Assembly (NCBI RefSeq): GCF_001870465.1
Contig: NZ_MDGK01000017.1
Coordinates: 372,001 to 436,000 of the forward strand
Direction of reading: 5' to 3'
Source: Pseudomonas extremorientalis
GTDB lineage: Bacteria > Pseudomonadota > Gammaproteobacteria > Pseudomonadales > Pseudomonadaceae
DNA length: 64,000 nt
Shown: positions 25,194-34,122 of the stretch, in pieces
Layout: every line of letters begins with the position of its first letter
How positions within the stretch are numbered: position 1 is the first letter of the stretch
Position numbers and translations under genes: made by a program
The notes under the pieces: generated by a model
What the model saw: only the letters and a program-made list of their open reading frames with translations
Told to the model about the DNA's origin: nothing
Database searches by the model: none

Positions 25194-26537
25194 TCAGAAC
25201 TCGTGATCAGCGTTATCCGGGTTCAGGTCGCTGATACCCAGCTTGCCCGCTGCCGCTTCGATCGAGCCAGTCTGCTTGACCAGTGCGGCGATGGCGTCGC
25301 GCACGATCTGGTTGCCTGCGTCATTGCCGGCTGCGATCAACTGGTCGTAGTGCTCACCCTTGTTGGCGTGGTCCACCATGACCTGGATCTTCGCTTCGGT
25401 TGCCGCCAGGTCCGCTTTCAAGGCGGTGTCGGCAGCCGGGTCGGCCTTGGCCACCAGGGACGACAGGCTGGCGCCGGTCATTTTGGTGCCGTCGACGCGG
25501 GTGTACTCGCCCAGGTAGACGTTGCGGATGCCCTTGGCGTCGTAGAAGTGCGAGTTGTGCGTGTTGTCGCTGAAGCAGTCCTGTTCGTCTTCCGGCGAGT
25601 TGGCTTCCAGGGACACCTTCATGCGCTCACCGGCCAGCTCGCCCAGGGACAGGCTGCCCATGCCGAACAACATTTTGCGCAGGCCGTCGGTGGCAGGTTC
25701 CGCCTCCAGGGTGGCGCGGTAGTTGTCTTCGACGTTGGGTTTCCAGTTGCCGACCATTTCTTCCAGGTCGCTGACCAGCAGTTGGGTCACGGCACGCAGG
25801 TAAGTGCGGCGGCGCTCGTTGTGGCCACCGGTGGCACCGTCGCCCGTCAGGTAGTCCGACGCCGGACGGTTGCCGGCGCCTGGGCCGGTGCCGTTCAGGT
25901 CCTGGCCCCACAGCAGGAATTCGATGGCGTGGTAGCCGGTGGCGACGTTGGCTTCGGAACCGCCCAGCTCATTGAGGCTGGCGAGTTTTTCCGGCGTGAT
26001 GTCCTTCACGTCGACCTTGTCTTCGCCGACCTGGATCTGGGTGTTGGCAATGATATTGGCGGTGGCGCCCGGGTTGCCCAGGGCGTGTTCGTAGGACTTG
26101 TCGACGTAGTCGATCAGGCCTTCGTCCAGCGGCCATGCGTTCACCTGGCCTTCCCAGTCGTCGATGATGGTGTTGCCGAAGCGGAACACTTCGCTCTGCA
26201 GGTACGGGACGCGGGCGGCGATCCAGGCGGTACGTGCGGCTTTCAGGGTTTCGTCGTTCGGCTTGGCGAGGAACGCGTCGATCGCGGTTTGCAGGGTTTT
26301 CGCGGTGGACTCGGCATCGCTGTAGACCGCAAATACCATGTCTGCGTAATGCGCGACCACGGCCTTGGCGGCCGCTTCGTCGACCTGGCCGGCAGGGGTG
26401 GCAGCCGCTGGAGCGGTAGTGCTGGCAGCCGGGGTCGGCGCCTGTGGCGCTGCGGCCTTGTCTTTACCTTCGCCACAGCCGGCGAGAGAAATGGCAATGG
26501 CCAGCAGACTGGCGGTGGCCAGGGGCATACGAATCAT
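25194..26537 (-). CDS. icmP: imelysin-family lipoprotein IcmP
   Basis: Cell-envelope lipoprotein of 447 residues: signal with lipobox LAGC (MIRMPLATASLLAIAISLAGC, Cys about 21), an Ala/Pro linker, then an imelysin domain with the GxHxxE motif GYHAIEFLLWGQD and SDDTH-like C-terminal half (DNTHNSHFYDAKGI). In P. aeruginosa the ortholog is ICMP, next to bifA as here. It was named an insulin-cleaving metalloproteinase, but structures of imelysins suggest a role in iron handling. ATG at 26537 follows AGGA; upstream in-frame codons add no signal features. Confidence 0.85.
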   Translation of the reverse strand: MIRMPLATASLLAIAISLAGCGEGKDKAAAPQAPTPAASTTAPAAATPAGQVDEAAAKAVVAHYADMVFAVYSDAESTAKTLQTAIDAFLAKPNDETLKAARTAWIAARVPYLQSEVFRFGNTIIDDWEGQVNAWPLDEGLIDYVDKSYEHALGNPGATANIIANTQIQVGEDKVDVKDITPEKLASLNELGGSEANVATGYHAIEFLLWGQDLNGTGPGAGNRPASDYLTGDGATGGHNERRRTYLRAVTQLLVSDLEEMVGNWKPNVEDNYRATLEAEPATDGLRKMLFGMGSLSLGELAGERMKVSLEANSPEDEQDCFSDNTHNSHFYDAKGIRNVYLGEYTRVDGTKMTGASLSSLVAKADPAADTALKADLAATEAKIQVMVDHANKGEHYDQLIAAGNDAGNQIVRDAIAALVKQTGSIEAAAGKLGISDLNPDNADHEF

Positions 26538-26598
26538 GGCGAACATCCTGCTTCGGTTGTTGATGGGGCGCGCGGGGGGAGCGCAAAAACTGCGACAT

Positions 26599-26617
26599 AA
26601 TGCGAAAGATTTGCATT
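26599..26617 (-). promoter_or_regulatory. possible Fur-type palindrome upstream of icmP
   Basis: AATGC-N9-GCATT, a perfect short inverted repeat in AT-rich sequence, 60-80 bp before the icmP start. It resembles the spacing of Fur boxes, and imelysins are often iron-regulated, but the match to the Fur consensus is partial. Confidence 0.3.
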
Positions 26618-26665
26618 TTGTGTAAAGGGTTATACGCGGGAAATATTCAGTATCGTTTTGGCCGG

Positions 26666-28717
26666 TCAAAGAATGACGGCGTTGTTACGCTCCGACTGCT
26701 TGAGAAATGCCGCCAGCTCCCTGGCCTGCAAGGGTTTGCTGTAGTGGTAACCCTGACCCTCATGGCAGCCCTCGGAGATGATGTAGGCCTCCTGCTCAGC
26801 GGTTTCCACGCCTTCGGCGATCACCTGCATGCCCAGGCTTTTGCCCAGTTGGATGATCGCGCGCACGATGGTGGCATCGTCGTCATCGTCCAGCAGGTCC
26901 TGGACGAAGCTCTTGTCGATCTTGATCTTGTCCAGGGGCAGGCTTTTCAAGTAGCTGAGGGATGAGTAACCGGTGCCAAAGTCATCAATGGCAATCAACG
27001 CCCCGGAACGACGCAGGCTCAGCAGATGCTGGGCCGCGGTGCTGATGTCTTCCATCAGGCCGGTTTCGGTGACTTCCAGTTCCAGGCTGCGCGGCGGCAG
27101 GCGGTAGATCTGCATCAGGTTATTGACCACCCGTGGCAGTTCGGTGTGGTGCAGTTGCACGGTGGACAAATTGACCGCCATGCGCAGGTCGGTGAAGCCC
27201 AGGTCGTGCCATTCGCGCAATTGCCGGCAGGCCTGGTCCAGTACCCATTCGCCAATCGGAATAATGGTGCCGTTCTGCTCGGCCAGCGGGATAAACAGGT
27301 CCGGCGGTACCAGGCCATGCTCTGGATGCTGCCAGCGGATCAGCGCCTCCACACCGACCACGCGGTGATCGCGGTAGCTGATCTGCGGTTGGTACACCAA
27401 ATGGAATTGGTTGCGACTGAGCGCTTCGCGCAGGTCTTTTTCCAGCTCGCGGCGGCGGCGCATTTCGCTGTCGACGCTGGCGATATAGAACTGATAACGG
27501 TTGCGCGAACGGGTCTTGGCCAGGGTCATGGTCTGTTCGGCTTTTTGCAGCAGCTTTTCGGTGCTGTCGCCGTCTTCCGGGAACAGGGTGATGCCGATGG
27601 TGGCGCGCAGGCGGATGCCTTCGTGGTCGAGAGCGAACTCCGCCTCCAGGTCGTCCAGAATGCTTTGTGCCAGCTCGGCGGCCTCGTAAGGCTGGTCGAT
27701 ATCGGCCTGCACCAGGGCGAACTGGTCGCCGCCCAGTCGGGCGAGTGCGCCGAGGCGGCCGCTGTGGGCACGCAATCGGTCGGCCAAGGCCAGCAACAAT
27801 TTGTCACCGGCCTGGTAGGTGAACTGTTCGTTGACGCTCTTGAAGTCATCCAGCCCCACGCACAATACCGCTACGCGCCGTTGTCGACGGCCGGCGTCGA
27901 TGAGAATCTTGTCCAGTTGCTCCTGCAGTTTCTGGCGGTTCGGCAGGCCGGTGAGGAAGTCGTACTGGGCCATGCGCAACAGGCTGCTTTCGGCCTCATG
28001 ACGCAAATGGGTGTTACGTTCGATGGATTCGAGTAATTGGTTGGCGGTGTTGATCCACAGCCCCAACTCGTTGCGCTCGTGGCCCTTGAGCTGCGGGATC
28101 TTGTGTTCGCTGGGCCGGTCCGGGTTGATCGACGTCAGGTGCTCGATGATCCGTGACAGCGGCTTGGTCAGCAGCCAGTGATAGACCAGGTACAGCACCA
28201 GGCCCATGGCCAGGGCACGTAACACCCCGGAAATGAAGATGATCACCGAGTTGACGATAAAGCCCTGGCCATAAGTCGCGGTGTCGAGGGTGATGCTCAG
28301 GTCGCCGTAATACTCGCTGTAGGGGCCTTTGCCCACCAGCGCCGTGGTGAAGGTGCGTTCCCGGCCAAGAATCAGGTCGGTCAACCAGCGGCTGGGCGCT
28401 CGCTGCAAGGCACGGCTTTTTTCTGCCAGCATGGTTTCGTTGGGGTGGCCGATGGACGCCATGCGCACGGCGTCATCCTGGAACAGGCCCTCAATCACTT
28501 GCATGCCCATCTCGCGGTCCAGGCTGTAGACGGCCTGGGTCGAGGGGTCGCGAAACATGTCGAGGATGCGCTGGGCATCGCCGGCTACGGCCTGGCGTGT
28601 CTTGTAGGCATCAAAGACGATCTGCGCCACGCTCAGCACGACGCCCACGATCAATGCCGACAGCAGCACAACCCGTAGCAACTTCACCGACAAGCTGTTC
28701 TTGAGTTCCAGCTTCAA
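26666..28717 (-). CDS. bifA: c-di-GMP phosphodiesterase BifA (degenerate GGDQF + EAL)
   Basis: Inner-membrane protein of 683 residues that lowers c-di-GMP and so controls biofilm and swarming. Two membrane segments (about 14-34 and 155-180) bracket a periplasmic domain. A GGDEF-type domain has GGDQF at 329-333, and the EAL domain begins at EALIRW (457-459) with DDFGTGYSSLSYLKSLPLD intact. P. aeruginosa BifA has the same GGDQF plus EAL combination and acts as a phosphodiesterase. The neighbours icmP and sodB are the same as well, which supports the name. Confidence 0.9.
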   Translation of the reverse strand: MKLELKNSLSVKLLRVVLLSALIVGVVLSVAQIVFDAYKTRQAVAGDAQRILDMFRDPSTQAVYSLDREMGMQVIEGLFQDDAVRMASIGHPNETMLAEKSRALQRAPSRWLTDLILGRERTFTTALVGKGPYSEYYGDLSITLDTATYGQGFIVNSVIIFISGVLRALAMGLVLYLVYHWLLTKPLSRIIEHLTSINPDRPSEHKIPQLKGHERNELGLWINTANQLLESIERNTHLRHEAESSLLRMAQYDFLTGLPNRQKLQEQLDKILIDAGRRQRRVAVLCVGLDDFKSVNEQFTYQAGDKLLLALADRLRAHSGRLGALARLGGDQFALVQADIDQPYEAAELAQSILDDLEAEFALDHEGIRLRATIGITLFPEDGDSTEKLLQKAEQTMTLAKTRSRNRYQFYIASVDSEMRRRRELEKDLREALSRNQFHLVYQPQISYRDHRVVGVEALIRWQHPEHGLVPPDLFIPLAEQNGTIIPIGEWVLDQACRQLREWHDLGFTDLRMAVNLSTVQLHHTELPRVVNNLMQIYRLPPRSLELEVTETGLMEDISTAAQHLLSLRRSGALIAIDDFGTGYSSLSYLKSLPLDKIKIDKSFVQDLLDDDDDATIVRAIIQLGKSLGMQVIAEGVETAEQEAYIISEGCHEGQGYHYSKPLQARELAAFLKQSERNNAVIL

Positions 28718-28877
28718 AGGGTCATTCCTTGTTCCATGCGGGTAGCCTCAATATGCCATGAGTATTGGCAATCTGGTGAGGGCAGTCAAAGGAACATTGG
28801 GGTTAACCGGGTTTGAAGGAGGGGAGCGAGGCGGATTGCTGTCCGCCCGCCCGTTACGAGCCGCGGCGGCGGGTCGT

Positions 28878-29093
28878 TTAAAACTTCAGCGTGCGGTTTC
28901 CTAATTCCAGTGTGTTCGAATAATCAACCGATTTTTTGGTGGGTTCGAAAGCCTGGTCAAGCATTTTCCCCAAAGTCTTGGCTGCCACGTCAGCAAAGGG
29001 TTGGGCAAGCGGTAAGAGGGACTTGGTGATGTCGCCAGCGGTTTTAACAACGTCGCCAACGATAGGCAGAGCTGCGAGTGCGCCAATGGTCAT
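28878..29093 (-). CDS. 71-residue hypothetical protein
   Basis: Not recognised. The ATG at 29093 follows GGAGAAATCACA. The product starts MTIGALAALPIVGDVVKTAG and is an amphipathic, Ala/Lys-rich chain without a clear signal peptide, ending LELGNRTLKF. It lies between bifA and sodB, followed on its upstream side by a bidirectional terminator. A longer reading from 29177 runs into the terminator and is rejected. It could be a small secreted or membrane-active peptide, but nothing in the sequence shows that. Confidence 0.5.
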   Translation of the reverse strand: MTIGALAALPIVGDVVKTAGDITKSLLPLAQPFADVAAKTLGKMLDQAFEPTKKSVDYSNTLELGNRTLKF

Positions 29094-29174
29094 TGTGATT
29101 TCTCCGACAGATAAGAGAGGCTGATTCCTCCAGAGACTGCGTGGCAAAGGCCTGTCACTCAGTTCCATCACGCA

Positions 29175-29208
29175 CAAAAAAGCCCGGCATTCGCCGGGCT
29201 CTTTTTTT
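29175..29208 (-). terminator. bidirectional terminator of sodB
   Basis: AGCCCGGC, loop ATTC, GCCGGGCT, with A6 on the left and T7 on the right, so it can work in both directions. It ends the reverse-strand sodB transcript. Confidence 0.85.
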
Positions 29209-29222
29209 ACTGCAAGCAGTGC

Positions 29223-29819
29223 TTAGGCAGTGAAGGTCTTGCCTTCGAACTGCTCAGCCACGAACTTCCAGTTGACCAGGTTCCAGAACGCTTCCACATA
29301 CTTTGGACGCACGTTGCGGTAGTCGATGTAGTAGGCGTGTTCCCACACGTCGCAGGTCAGCAGCGGGGTGTCGCCGCTGGTCAGCGGGTTGCCGGCGCCG
29401 ATGGTGCTGGCCAGGGCCAGGGAACCGTCAGCCTTTTTCACCAGCCAGCCCCAACCGGAGCCGAAGGTGCCGACGGAGGTCTTGGTGAACTCTTCCTTGA
29501 ACTTGTCGAACGAACCGAACGCCGCGTTGATGGCTTCAGCCAGCGCGCCGGTAGGTTGGCCGCCGGCGTTTGGCGCCAGGCAGTTCCAGTAGAAGGTGTG
29601 GTTCCAGACCTGGGCAGCGTTGTTGAAGATACCGCCCGAAGAGGATTTGACGATCTCTTCCAGGGTCTTGCCTTCGAACTCGGTGCCTGGCACCAGGTTG
29701 TTCAGGTTCACGACATAGGTGTTGTGGTGCTTGTCGTGGTGGTATTCCAAGGTTTCCTTGGAGATGTGCGGCTGCAGGGCATCGTGTGCGTAGGGCAGCG
29801 GCGGCAATTCGAAAGCCAT
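29223..29819 (-). CDS. sodB: iron superoxide dismutase
   Basis: Cytoplasmic Fe-SOD of 198 residues, converting superoxide to peroxide and oxygen. It starts [20 protein letters not shown] and carries the metal ligands in [16 protein letters not shown] and [11 protein letters not shown]. The Fe-type residues around the ligands ([14 protein letters not shown]) support iron over manganese. In P. aeruginosa sodB lies next to bifA, as it does here. Confidence 0.95.
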   Translation of the reverse strand: MAFELPPLPYAHDALQPHISKETLEYHHDKHHNTYVVNLNNLVPGTEFEGKTLEEIVKSSSGGIFNNAAQVWNHTFYWNCLAPNAGGQPTGALAEAINAAFGSFDKFKEEFTKTSVGTFGSGWGWLVKKADGSLALASTIGAGNPLTSGDTPLLTCDVWEHAYYIDYRNVRPKYVEAFWNLVNWKFVAEQFEGKTFTA

Positions 29820-29997
29820 GATAAATCTCCTAATCAGGTCAGTTGCGGTGAGCGCAAGGCCGATCACGGGCGGCCAAACAAGCGCCGGGGAGTTTGTACT
29901 CTTTGCGGCGCAGGGTCAGGATCATAGCACCGGGGTTGTGGCAAAACCACGCAACAACTGTGTGGGATAGAGGTTCCAGAGCGTTTTGGAATATTCC

Positions 29998-30597
29998 TCA
30001 GGCACTGATCAATTGATAGGCCACGCTGAACATCATCACCGCCACCAACAGGTCCAGCAGGCGCCAGGTGGCCGGGCGTGCCAGCCAGGGTGCCAGCCAC
30101 GCCGCGCCGAGCGCGAGGGTTGCGAACCACAGCAGCGACGCACTGGCCGCGCCGGCGACGTAGGCGCCGGGTTCGGTTTGTTGGGCGCCGAGTGAGCCGA
30201 TCAGCAACACGGTGTCCAGGTACACGTGAGGGTTGAGCAGGGTGACGGCCAGCGCGCTGAGCAGCACCGCGCGCAGCGGGCGCACCTGTAGGTTGCCGCC
30301 CTGGTCCAGGCTCTGTTTCGAACAGGCCCGGCGGAGTGCGCAGGCCCCGTACCAGATCAGGAAAGCTGCGCCGCCCCAGCGTGCGATCGCCAGCAGTATC
30401 GGGCTCTGCGCCAGCACTGTGGCCAGGCCGAATACCCCGGCGGCCACCAGCAGCGCATCGCACACCACACACAGCGCTGCCACGGGTAAATGATGTTCAC
30501 GGCGCAGGCTTTGCGCCAAGACAAAGGCATTCTGGGTGCCGATGGCCATGATCAGGCCGAGGGCGACCAGCAAACCATTCAGGTAGCTTTGCCACAT
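29998..30597 (-). CDS. argO: arginine exporter ArgO (LysE family)
   Basis: LysE-superfamily exporter of 199 residues with about six hydrophobic segments. The start MWQSYLNGLLVALGLIMAIG and TQNAFVLAQSLRR, with LLNPHVYLDTVLLIG in the middle, match LysE/ArgO. A divergent LysR gene of the ArgP type lies two genes away; ArgP activates argO in enterics and controls LysE genes elsewhere. Basic amino acid export is inferred from family and context. Confidence 0.85.
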   Translation of the reverse strand: MWQSYLNGLLVALGLIMAIGTQNAFVLAQSLRREHHLPVAALCVVCDALLVAAGVFGLATVLAQSPILLAIARWGGAAFLIWYGACALRRACSKQSLDQGGNLQVRPLRAVLLSALAVTLLNPHVYLDTVLLIGSLGAQQTEPGAYVAGAASASLLWFATLALGAAWLAPWLARPATWRLLDLLVAVMMFSVAYQLISA

Positions 30598-30602
30598 AGG
30601 GT

Positions 30603-31004
30603 CTACTCCGCGTTTGCCGCCAGTTGCTGCAACACGTGCATGGCACGCTGGGCATCGGCACGGCCGACGAACAGGTGGTCGTGGTAATAGCCGGCAATCA
30701 CGTTGCAACTGATGCCGGCCTTGCCCAAGGCACTGGCGAAGGCGGCGGTCAGGCCCACGGCCTCCAGGGCCGAGTGCACATTCAAGGTGATCCACGCGGC
30801 GACGTAGTCGAAGGCCAGCCCAGCCTGTTCCGCTTGTTGGCGTTCGACGATCAGGGTCAGGCCTTCTTGTTCGCGGAAGCTGCCGATCACCTCGCAACCG
30901 GCAGGGATACGCTGATCAGGCAGGGTGCAGAATACGTAGTCGCCGTCATTCAGATGAGGGCTCATGCTGCGCAGCAGGGTAGCCAGGGCGGTTTCGCCAG
31001 CCAT
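30603..31004 (-). CDS. ACT-domain protein (DUF2241 type)
   Basis: Small cytoplasmic protein of 133 residues with a tandem ACT-like fold: GDYVFCTLPDQRIPAG, then the second unit SALEAVGLTAAFASALGKAGISCNVIAGYYHDHLFV (quoted motifs SALEAVGLTAAFASALGKAG and YYHDHLFV). ACT domains usually bind amino acids. It lies 5 bp before argO in the same direction, so it may sense or help the exported amino acid. The ATG at 31004 follows GGAACC; the reading from 31091 has no ribosome site. Confidence 0.8.
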   Translation of the reverse strand: MAGETALATLLRSMSPHLNDGDYVFCTLPDQRIPAGCEVIGSFREQEGLTLIVERQQAEQAGLAFDYVAAWITLNVHSALEAVGLTAAFASALGKAGISCNVIAGYYHDHLFVGRADAQRAMHVLQQLAANAE

Positions 31005-31102
31005 GGGAGGTTCCTTATAAAGAGAGAAGCGATGCTGGCTATTCTCATCGCGCAGGCTGTATAAGAAAAACCAATATTGCTGATCGCTCATTAGAGAAAC
31101 TG

Positions 31103-31996
31103 ATGTTCGACTATAAATTGCTTTCCGCTCTGGCGGCGGTGGTGGAGCAGGCGGGCTTCGAGCGCGCCGCCCAGGTGCTGGGGTTGTCGCAGTCGGCGAT
31201 CTCCCAGCGCATCAAGTTGCTGGAGGCGCGTATCGGCCAGCCGGTACTGGTGCGGGCCACGCCGCCGACACCCACCGATATCGGCCGTCGCCTGCTCAAC
31301 CATGTGCAACAGGTGCGCCTGCTGGAGCGCGACCTGCAAAGCCAGGTGCCGTCCCTGGATGAGGAAGGCATGCCCGAGCGCCTGCGTATCGCGTTGAACG
31401 CCGACAGCCTCGCCACCTGGTGGGCCGAGGCCGTCAGTGGTTTTTGCGCCGAGCAGCATCTGCTGTTGGATCTGGTGGTGGAGGACCAGACCGTAGGCCT
31501 CAAGCGCATGCGCGCCGGTGAAGTGGCGGCCTGTATCTGCGCCAGCGAGCGCCCGGTGGCCGGGGCACGTAGCCTGCTGCTGGGGGCCATGCGTTATCGC
31601 GCGTTGGCCAGCCCGGCCTTTATTGCCCGGCACTTTCCCGACGGCGTGCGCGCCGACCAACTGGCACGCACCCCGGCATTGGTTTTTGGCCCGGATGATT
31701 TCCTGCAACACCGCTACCTGGCATCCCTCGGCGTGGATGGCGGCTTCGAGCACCATTTATGCCCATCGTCCGAAGGCTTTATTCGCCTGACCGAAGCGGG
31801 CCTGGGTTGGGGGCTGGTGCCGGAATTGCAGGTGCGCGACCAACTGCAAAAAGGCCTCTTGGTCGAGTTATTGCCAGATAAGCCCATCGATGTGCCGTTG
31901 TACTGGCATCATTGGCGCAGTGGCGGGCAACTGCTGGGCTTGTTGACCGACCATCTGGCCCAGGCATGCGGGCAGTGGTTGGTGCCGTTGGAGTGA
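31103..31996 (+). CDS. argP: LysR-type regulator ArgP (IciA)
   Basis: Regulator of 297 residues: N-terminal winged HTH (YKLLSALAAVVEQAGFERAAQVLGLSQSAISQRI; quoted FERAAQVLGLSQSAISQRI) and a LysR substrate domain for arginine/lysine sensing. It is divergent from the ACT-argO pair, the usual place for a LysR protein and its target, and likely activates argO. The 98-bp intergenic region should hold the ArgP site; no clear T-N11-A motif is picked out here. Confidence 0.88.
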   Translation: MFDYKLLSALAAVVEQAGFERAAQVLGLSQSAISQRIKLLEARIGQPVLVRATPPTPTDIGRRLLNHVQQVRLLERDLQSQVPSLDEEGMPERLRIALNADSLATWWAEAVSGFCAEQHLLLDLVVEDQTVGLKRMRAGEVAACICASERPVAGARSLLLGAMRYRALASPAFIARHFPDGVRADQLARTPALVFGPDDFLQHRYLASLGVDGGFEHHLCPSSEGFIRLTEAGLGWGLVPELQVRDQLQKGLLVELLPDKPIDVPLYWHHWRSGGQLLGLLTDHLAQACGQWLVPLE

Positions 31997-32048
31997 TGGC
32001 GTGCGTCAAGGCAACAGCGATGAAAAACGAAAGCACACGGGGTAATAC

Positions 32049-33047
32049 ATGAAGATTCTGGTCACCGGCGCAAGCGGCTTCATCGGCGGGCGCTTTGCGC
32101 GTTTCGCCCTGGAGCAGGGCCTGGACGTGCGGGTCAACGGGCGACGTGCCGAAGGTGTGGAACATCTGGTCAGGCGCGGCGCCGAGTTTATCCAGGGTGA
32201 TTTGAATGACGCCGACCTGGTACGCGATCTCTGCCGCGATGTCGAAGCCGTGGTGCATTGCGCCGGCGCCGTCGGGCTGTGGGGCAAGTATCAGGACTTT
32301 CATCAGGGCAATGTGCTGGTCACCGAAAATGTCGTCGAGGCCTGCCTCAAGGAGCGCGTGGGCCGTCTGGTGCACCTGTCGTCGCCGTCGATCTATTTCG
32401 ATGGGCGCGATCACCTGGGGCTGACTGAAGAGCAAGTGCCCAAGCGCTTCAAGCACCCCTATGCCGCCACCAAGTACCTGGCCGAACAGAAGGTGTTCGG
32501 TGCCCAGGAGTTCGGCCTCGAAGTAGTGGCCCTGCGTCCGCGCTTCGTCACGGGCGCCGGTGACATGAGTATCTTCCCGCGCCTGCTGAAAATGCAGCGC
32601 AAGAATCGCCTGGCCATCGTCGGCGATGGTCTGAACAAGGTCGACTTCACCAGCGTGCACAACCTCAACGAAGCGCTGCTCAGCAGTTTGCTCGCCACGG
32701 GCTCGGCGCTGGGCAGGGCCTACAACATCAGCAACGGTACGCCAGTGCCGGTGTGGGATGTGGTGAACTACGTGATGCGCCAAATGGAGTTGCCGCAGGT
32801 GACGCGGTATCGGTCCTACGGTTTGTCCTACAGCGTGGCGGCACTCAACGAAGCGTTTTGCGCGATGTGGCCCGGTCGTCCCGAGCCGGCGTTGTCGCGC
32901 CTGGGCATGCAAGTGATGAACAAAGATTTCACCCTCGACATCAGCCGCGCCAGGCATTATCTGGACTACGAGCCCAAGGTCAGCCTGTGGACCGCCCTCG
33001 ACGAGTTTTGCAGTTGGTGGAAGGCCCAGGACCCTGGGTTGAAGTAA
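32049..33047 (+). CDS. NAD(P)-dependent epimerase/dehydratase (extended SDR)
   Basis: Extended short-chain dehydrogenase of 332 residues. The Rossmann motif is TGASGFIGG, the catalytic Tyr-Lys pair lies in HPYAATKYLAE, and SSPSIYF supplies the serine. The C-terminal region is 3-beta-hydroxysteroid dehydrogenase/isomerase-like. The substrate is unknown. P. aeruginosa has a similar oxidoreductase gene beside argP, so this is a conserved neighbour. A coiled-coil protein gene follows in the same direction. Confidence 0.75.
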   Translation: MKILVTGASGFIGGRFARFALEQGLDVRVNGRRAEGVEHLVRRGAEFIQGDLNDADLVRDLCRDVEAVVHCAGAVGLWGKYQDFHQGNVLVTENVVEACLKERVGRLVHLSSPSIYFDGRDHLGLTEEQVPKRFKHPYAATKYLAEQKVFGAQEFGLEVVALRPRFVTGAGDMSIFPRLLKMQRKNRLAIVGDGLNKVDFTSVHNLNEALLSSLLATGSALGRAYNISNGTPVPVWDVVNYVMRQMELPQVTRYRSYGLSYSVAALNEAFCAMWPGRPEPALSRLGMQVMNKDFTLDISRARHYLDYEPKVSLWTALDEFCSWWKAQDPGLK

Positions 33048-33161
33048 GCACACAACAGGCAACACTTCGGGAACCGAATTCGGCGTTCCGGGTCGATCAG
33101 GGCGTCGGGAACGCGGTTTATACTCCCGTCGCTCGCCACCTCACCGATTCAGGGTTGATAC

Positions 33162-34007
33162 ATGCGCAACGATGCTAAAGACGATTTCGACAACGTTCCC
33201 AGCCTGCGGGCGGATGTCGGGGATGATGATGACTTCGAACCTACCCCGGCCACCTCAGTGCGTTCGCGTAACACCAAGGTGGTCAAGGTCAAGAGCGCCA
33301 GCACCGGCCCGTTGTGGGCCTTGATCGGCGCGCTGCTGATCGCCTTTGCGGGCCTGGCCTGGTGGAGCTTCCAGCAGATCTCCCTGATGGGCCAGCAGTT
33401 GGTGGCCACCCAGGAGAGCTTTGCGCGCATCAGCGAAGAAGCGGCGGGGCGCCTGCAGGATATTTCCGGCAAGGTGGTGGCCAGCGAGGCCAGCGTCAAC
33501 AACGGCAGCGAAGCGCTGAAACTGCAGATCAAGCAGCTTGAAAGCCAGTTGCTTGAGCAGGGTAAACAGCAGATCGGCGTGGCCGGCCAGGCCACCGAGC
33601 TGGACAAGCGCCTGGCGCAAATGACCGCCAGCACCACCGACCTGTCCAATGCCAACAGCAAGCTGCAAGGCCAGGTCCAGGCGTTGACCGACGCCGTGGC
33701 GACCCTAAAGGCGGCGCAGGTTGACGCCGGCAAGCGCGATACCGAGATCAAGGAGCTGGCCGCTGATGTGGCCGCCTTGAAGAAACAGGGCAACCCCAGC
33801 GCCGCCATCGCCCGGATCGAACAGGACCTCGTGGTGCTCAAGAGCGCCCAGGACAACGCGTCGGCCAACAGTGATGCGCCTACCAACAAGGAGTTCGACG
33901 TGTTCCGCATCCAGACCACGCGTAATATCACCACCTTGCAGAGCCAGGTGCAGAACCTCAACCAACAACTTAACGCGCCGGCGAGAGTTACCCCGCTCGG
34001 GCAATGA
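33162..34007 (+). CDS. single-pass membrane coiled-coil protein
   Basis: No function known to me. The 281-residue product has an acidic N-terminus (about 1-45), one membrane helix (PLWALIGALLIAFAGLAWWSF, about 47-67) and a long periplasmic coiled-coil with repeated heptads. A similar gene follows the SDR gene in P. aeruginosa (PA4360 region). The shape resembles scaffold or tether proteins. The synteny with P. aeruginosa ends here. Confidence 0.7.
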   Translation: MRNDAKDDFDNVPSLRADVGDDDDFEPTPATSVRSRNTKVVKVKSASTGPLWALIGALLIAFAGLAWWSFQQISLMGQQLVATQESFARISEEAAGRLQDISGKVVASEASVNNGSEALKLQIKQLESQLLEQGKQQIGVAGQATELDKRLAQMTASTTDLSNANSKLQGQVQALTDAVATLKAAQVDAGKRDTEIKELAADVAALKKQGNPSAAIARIEQDLVVLKSAQDNASANSDAPTNKEFDVFRIQTTRNITTLQSQVQNLNQQLNAPARVTPLGQ

Positions 34008-34023
34008 GGCCTTTTGTAGAAAT

Positions 34024-34092
34024 GTCACCACTCGGTGACATTTCCCATCCCCTTCGTTACTTGCCCCCAGTGCGCCCTTGTTTAGACTCCGG
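34024..34092 (+). promoter_or_regulatory. operator/promoter copy 1 (before AGE-family gene)
   Basis: GTCACC-N4-GGTGAC (34024-34039), then a segment ATCCCCTTCGTTACTTGC and, exactly 42 bases after the palindrome, TTTAGACTCCG. The same arrangement is found before gtsA (35368-35436), so a single regulator probably governs both transcripts. The palindrome could bind a dimeric regulator. Confidence 0.6.
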
Positions 34093-34122
34093 TCATCCCA
34101 CAAACAATAATAAGGGCCACCC

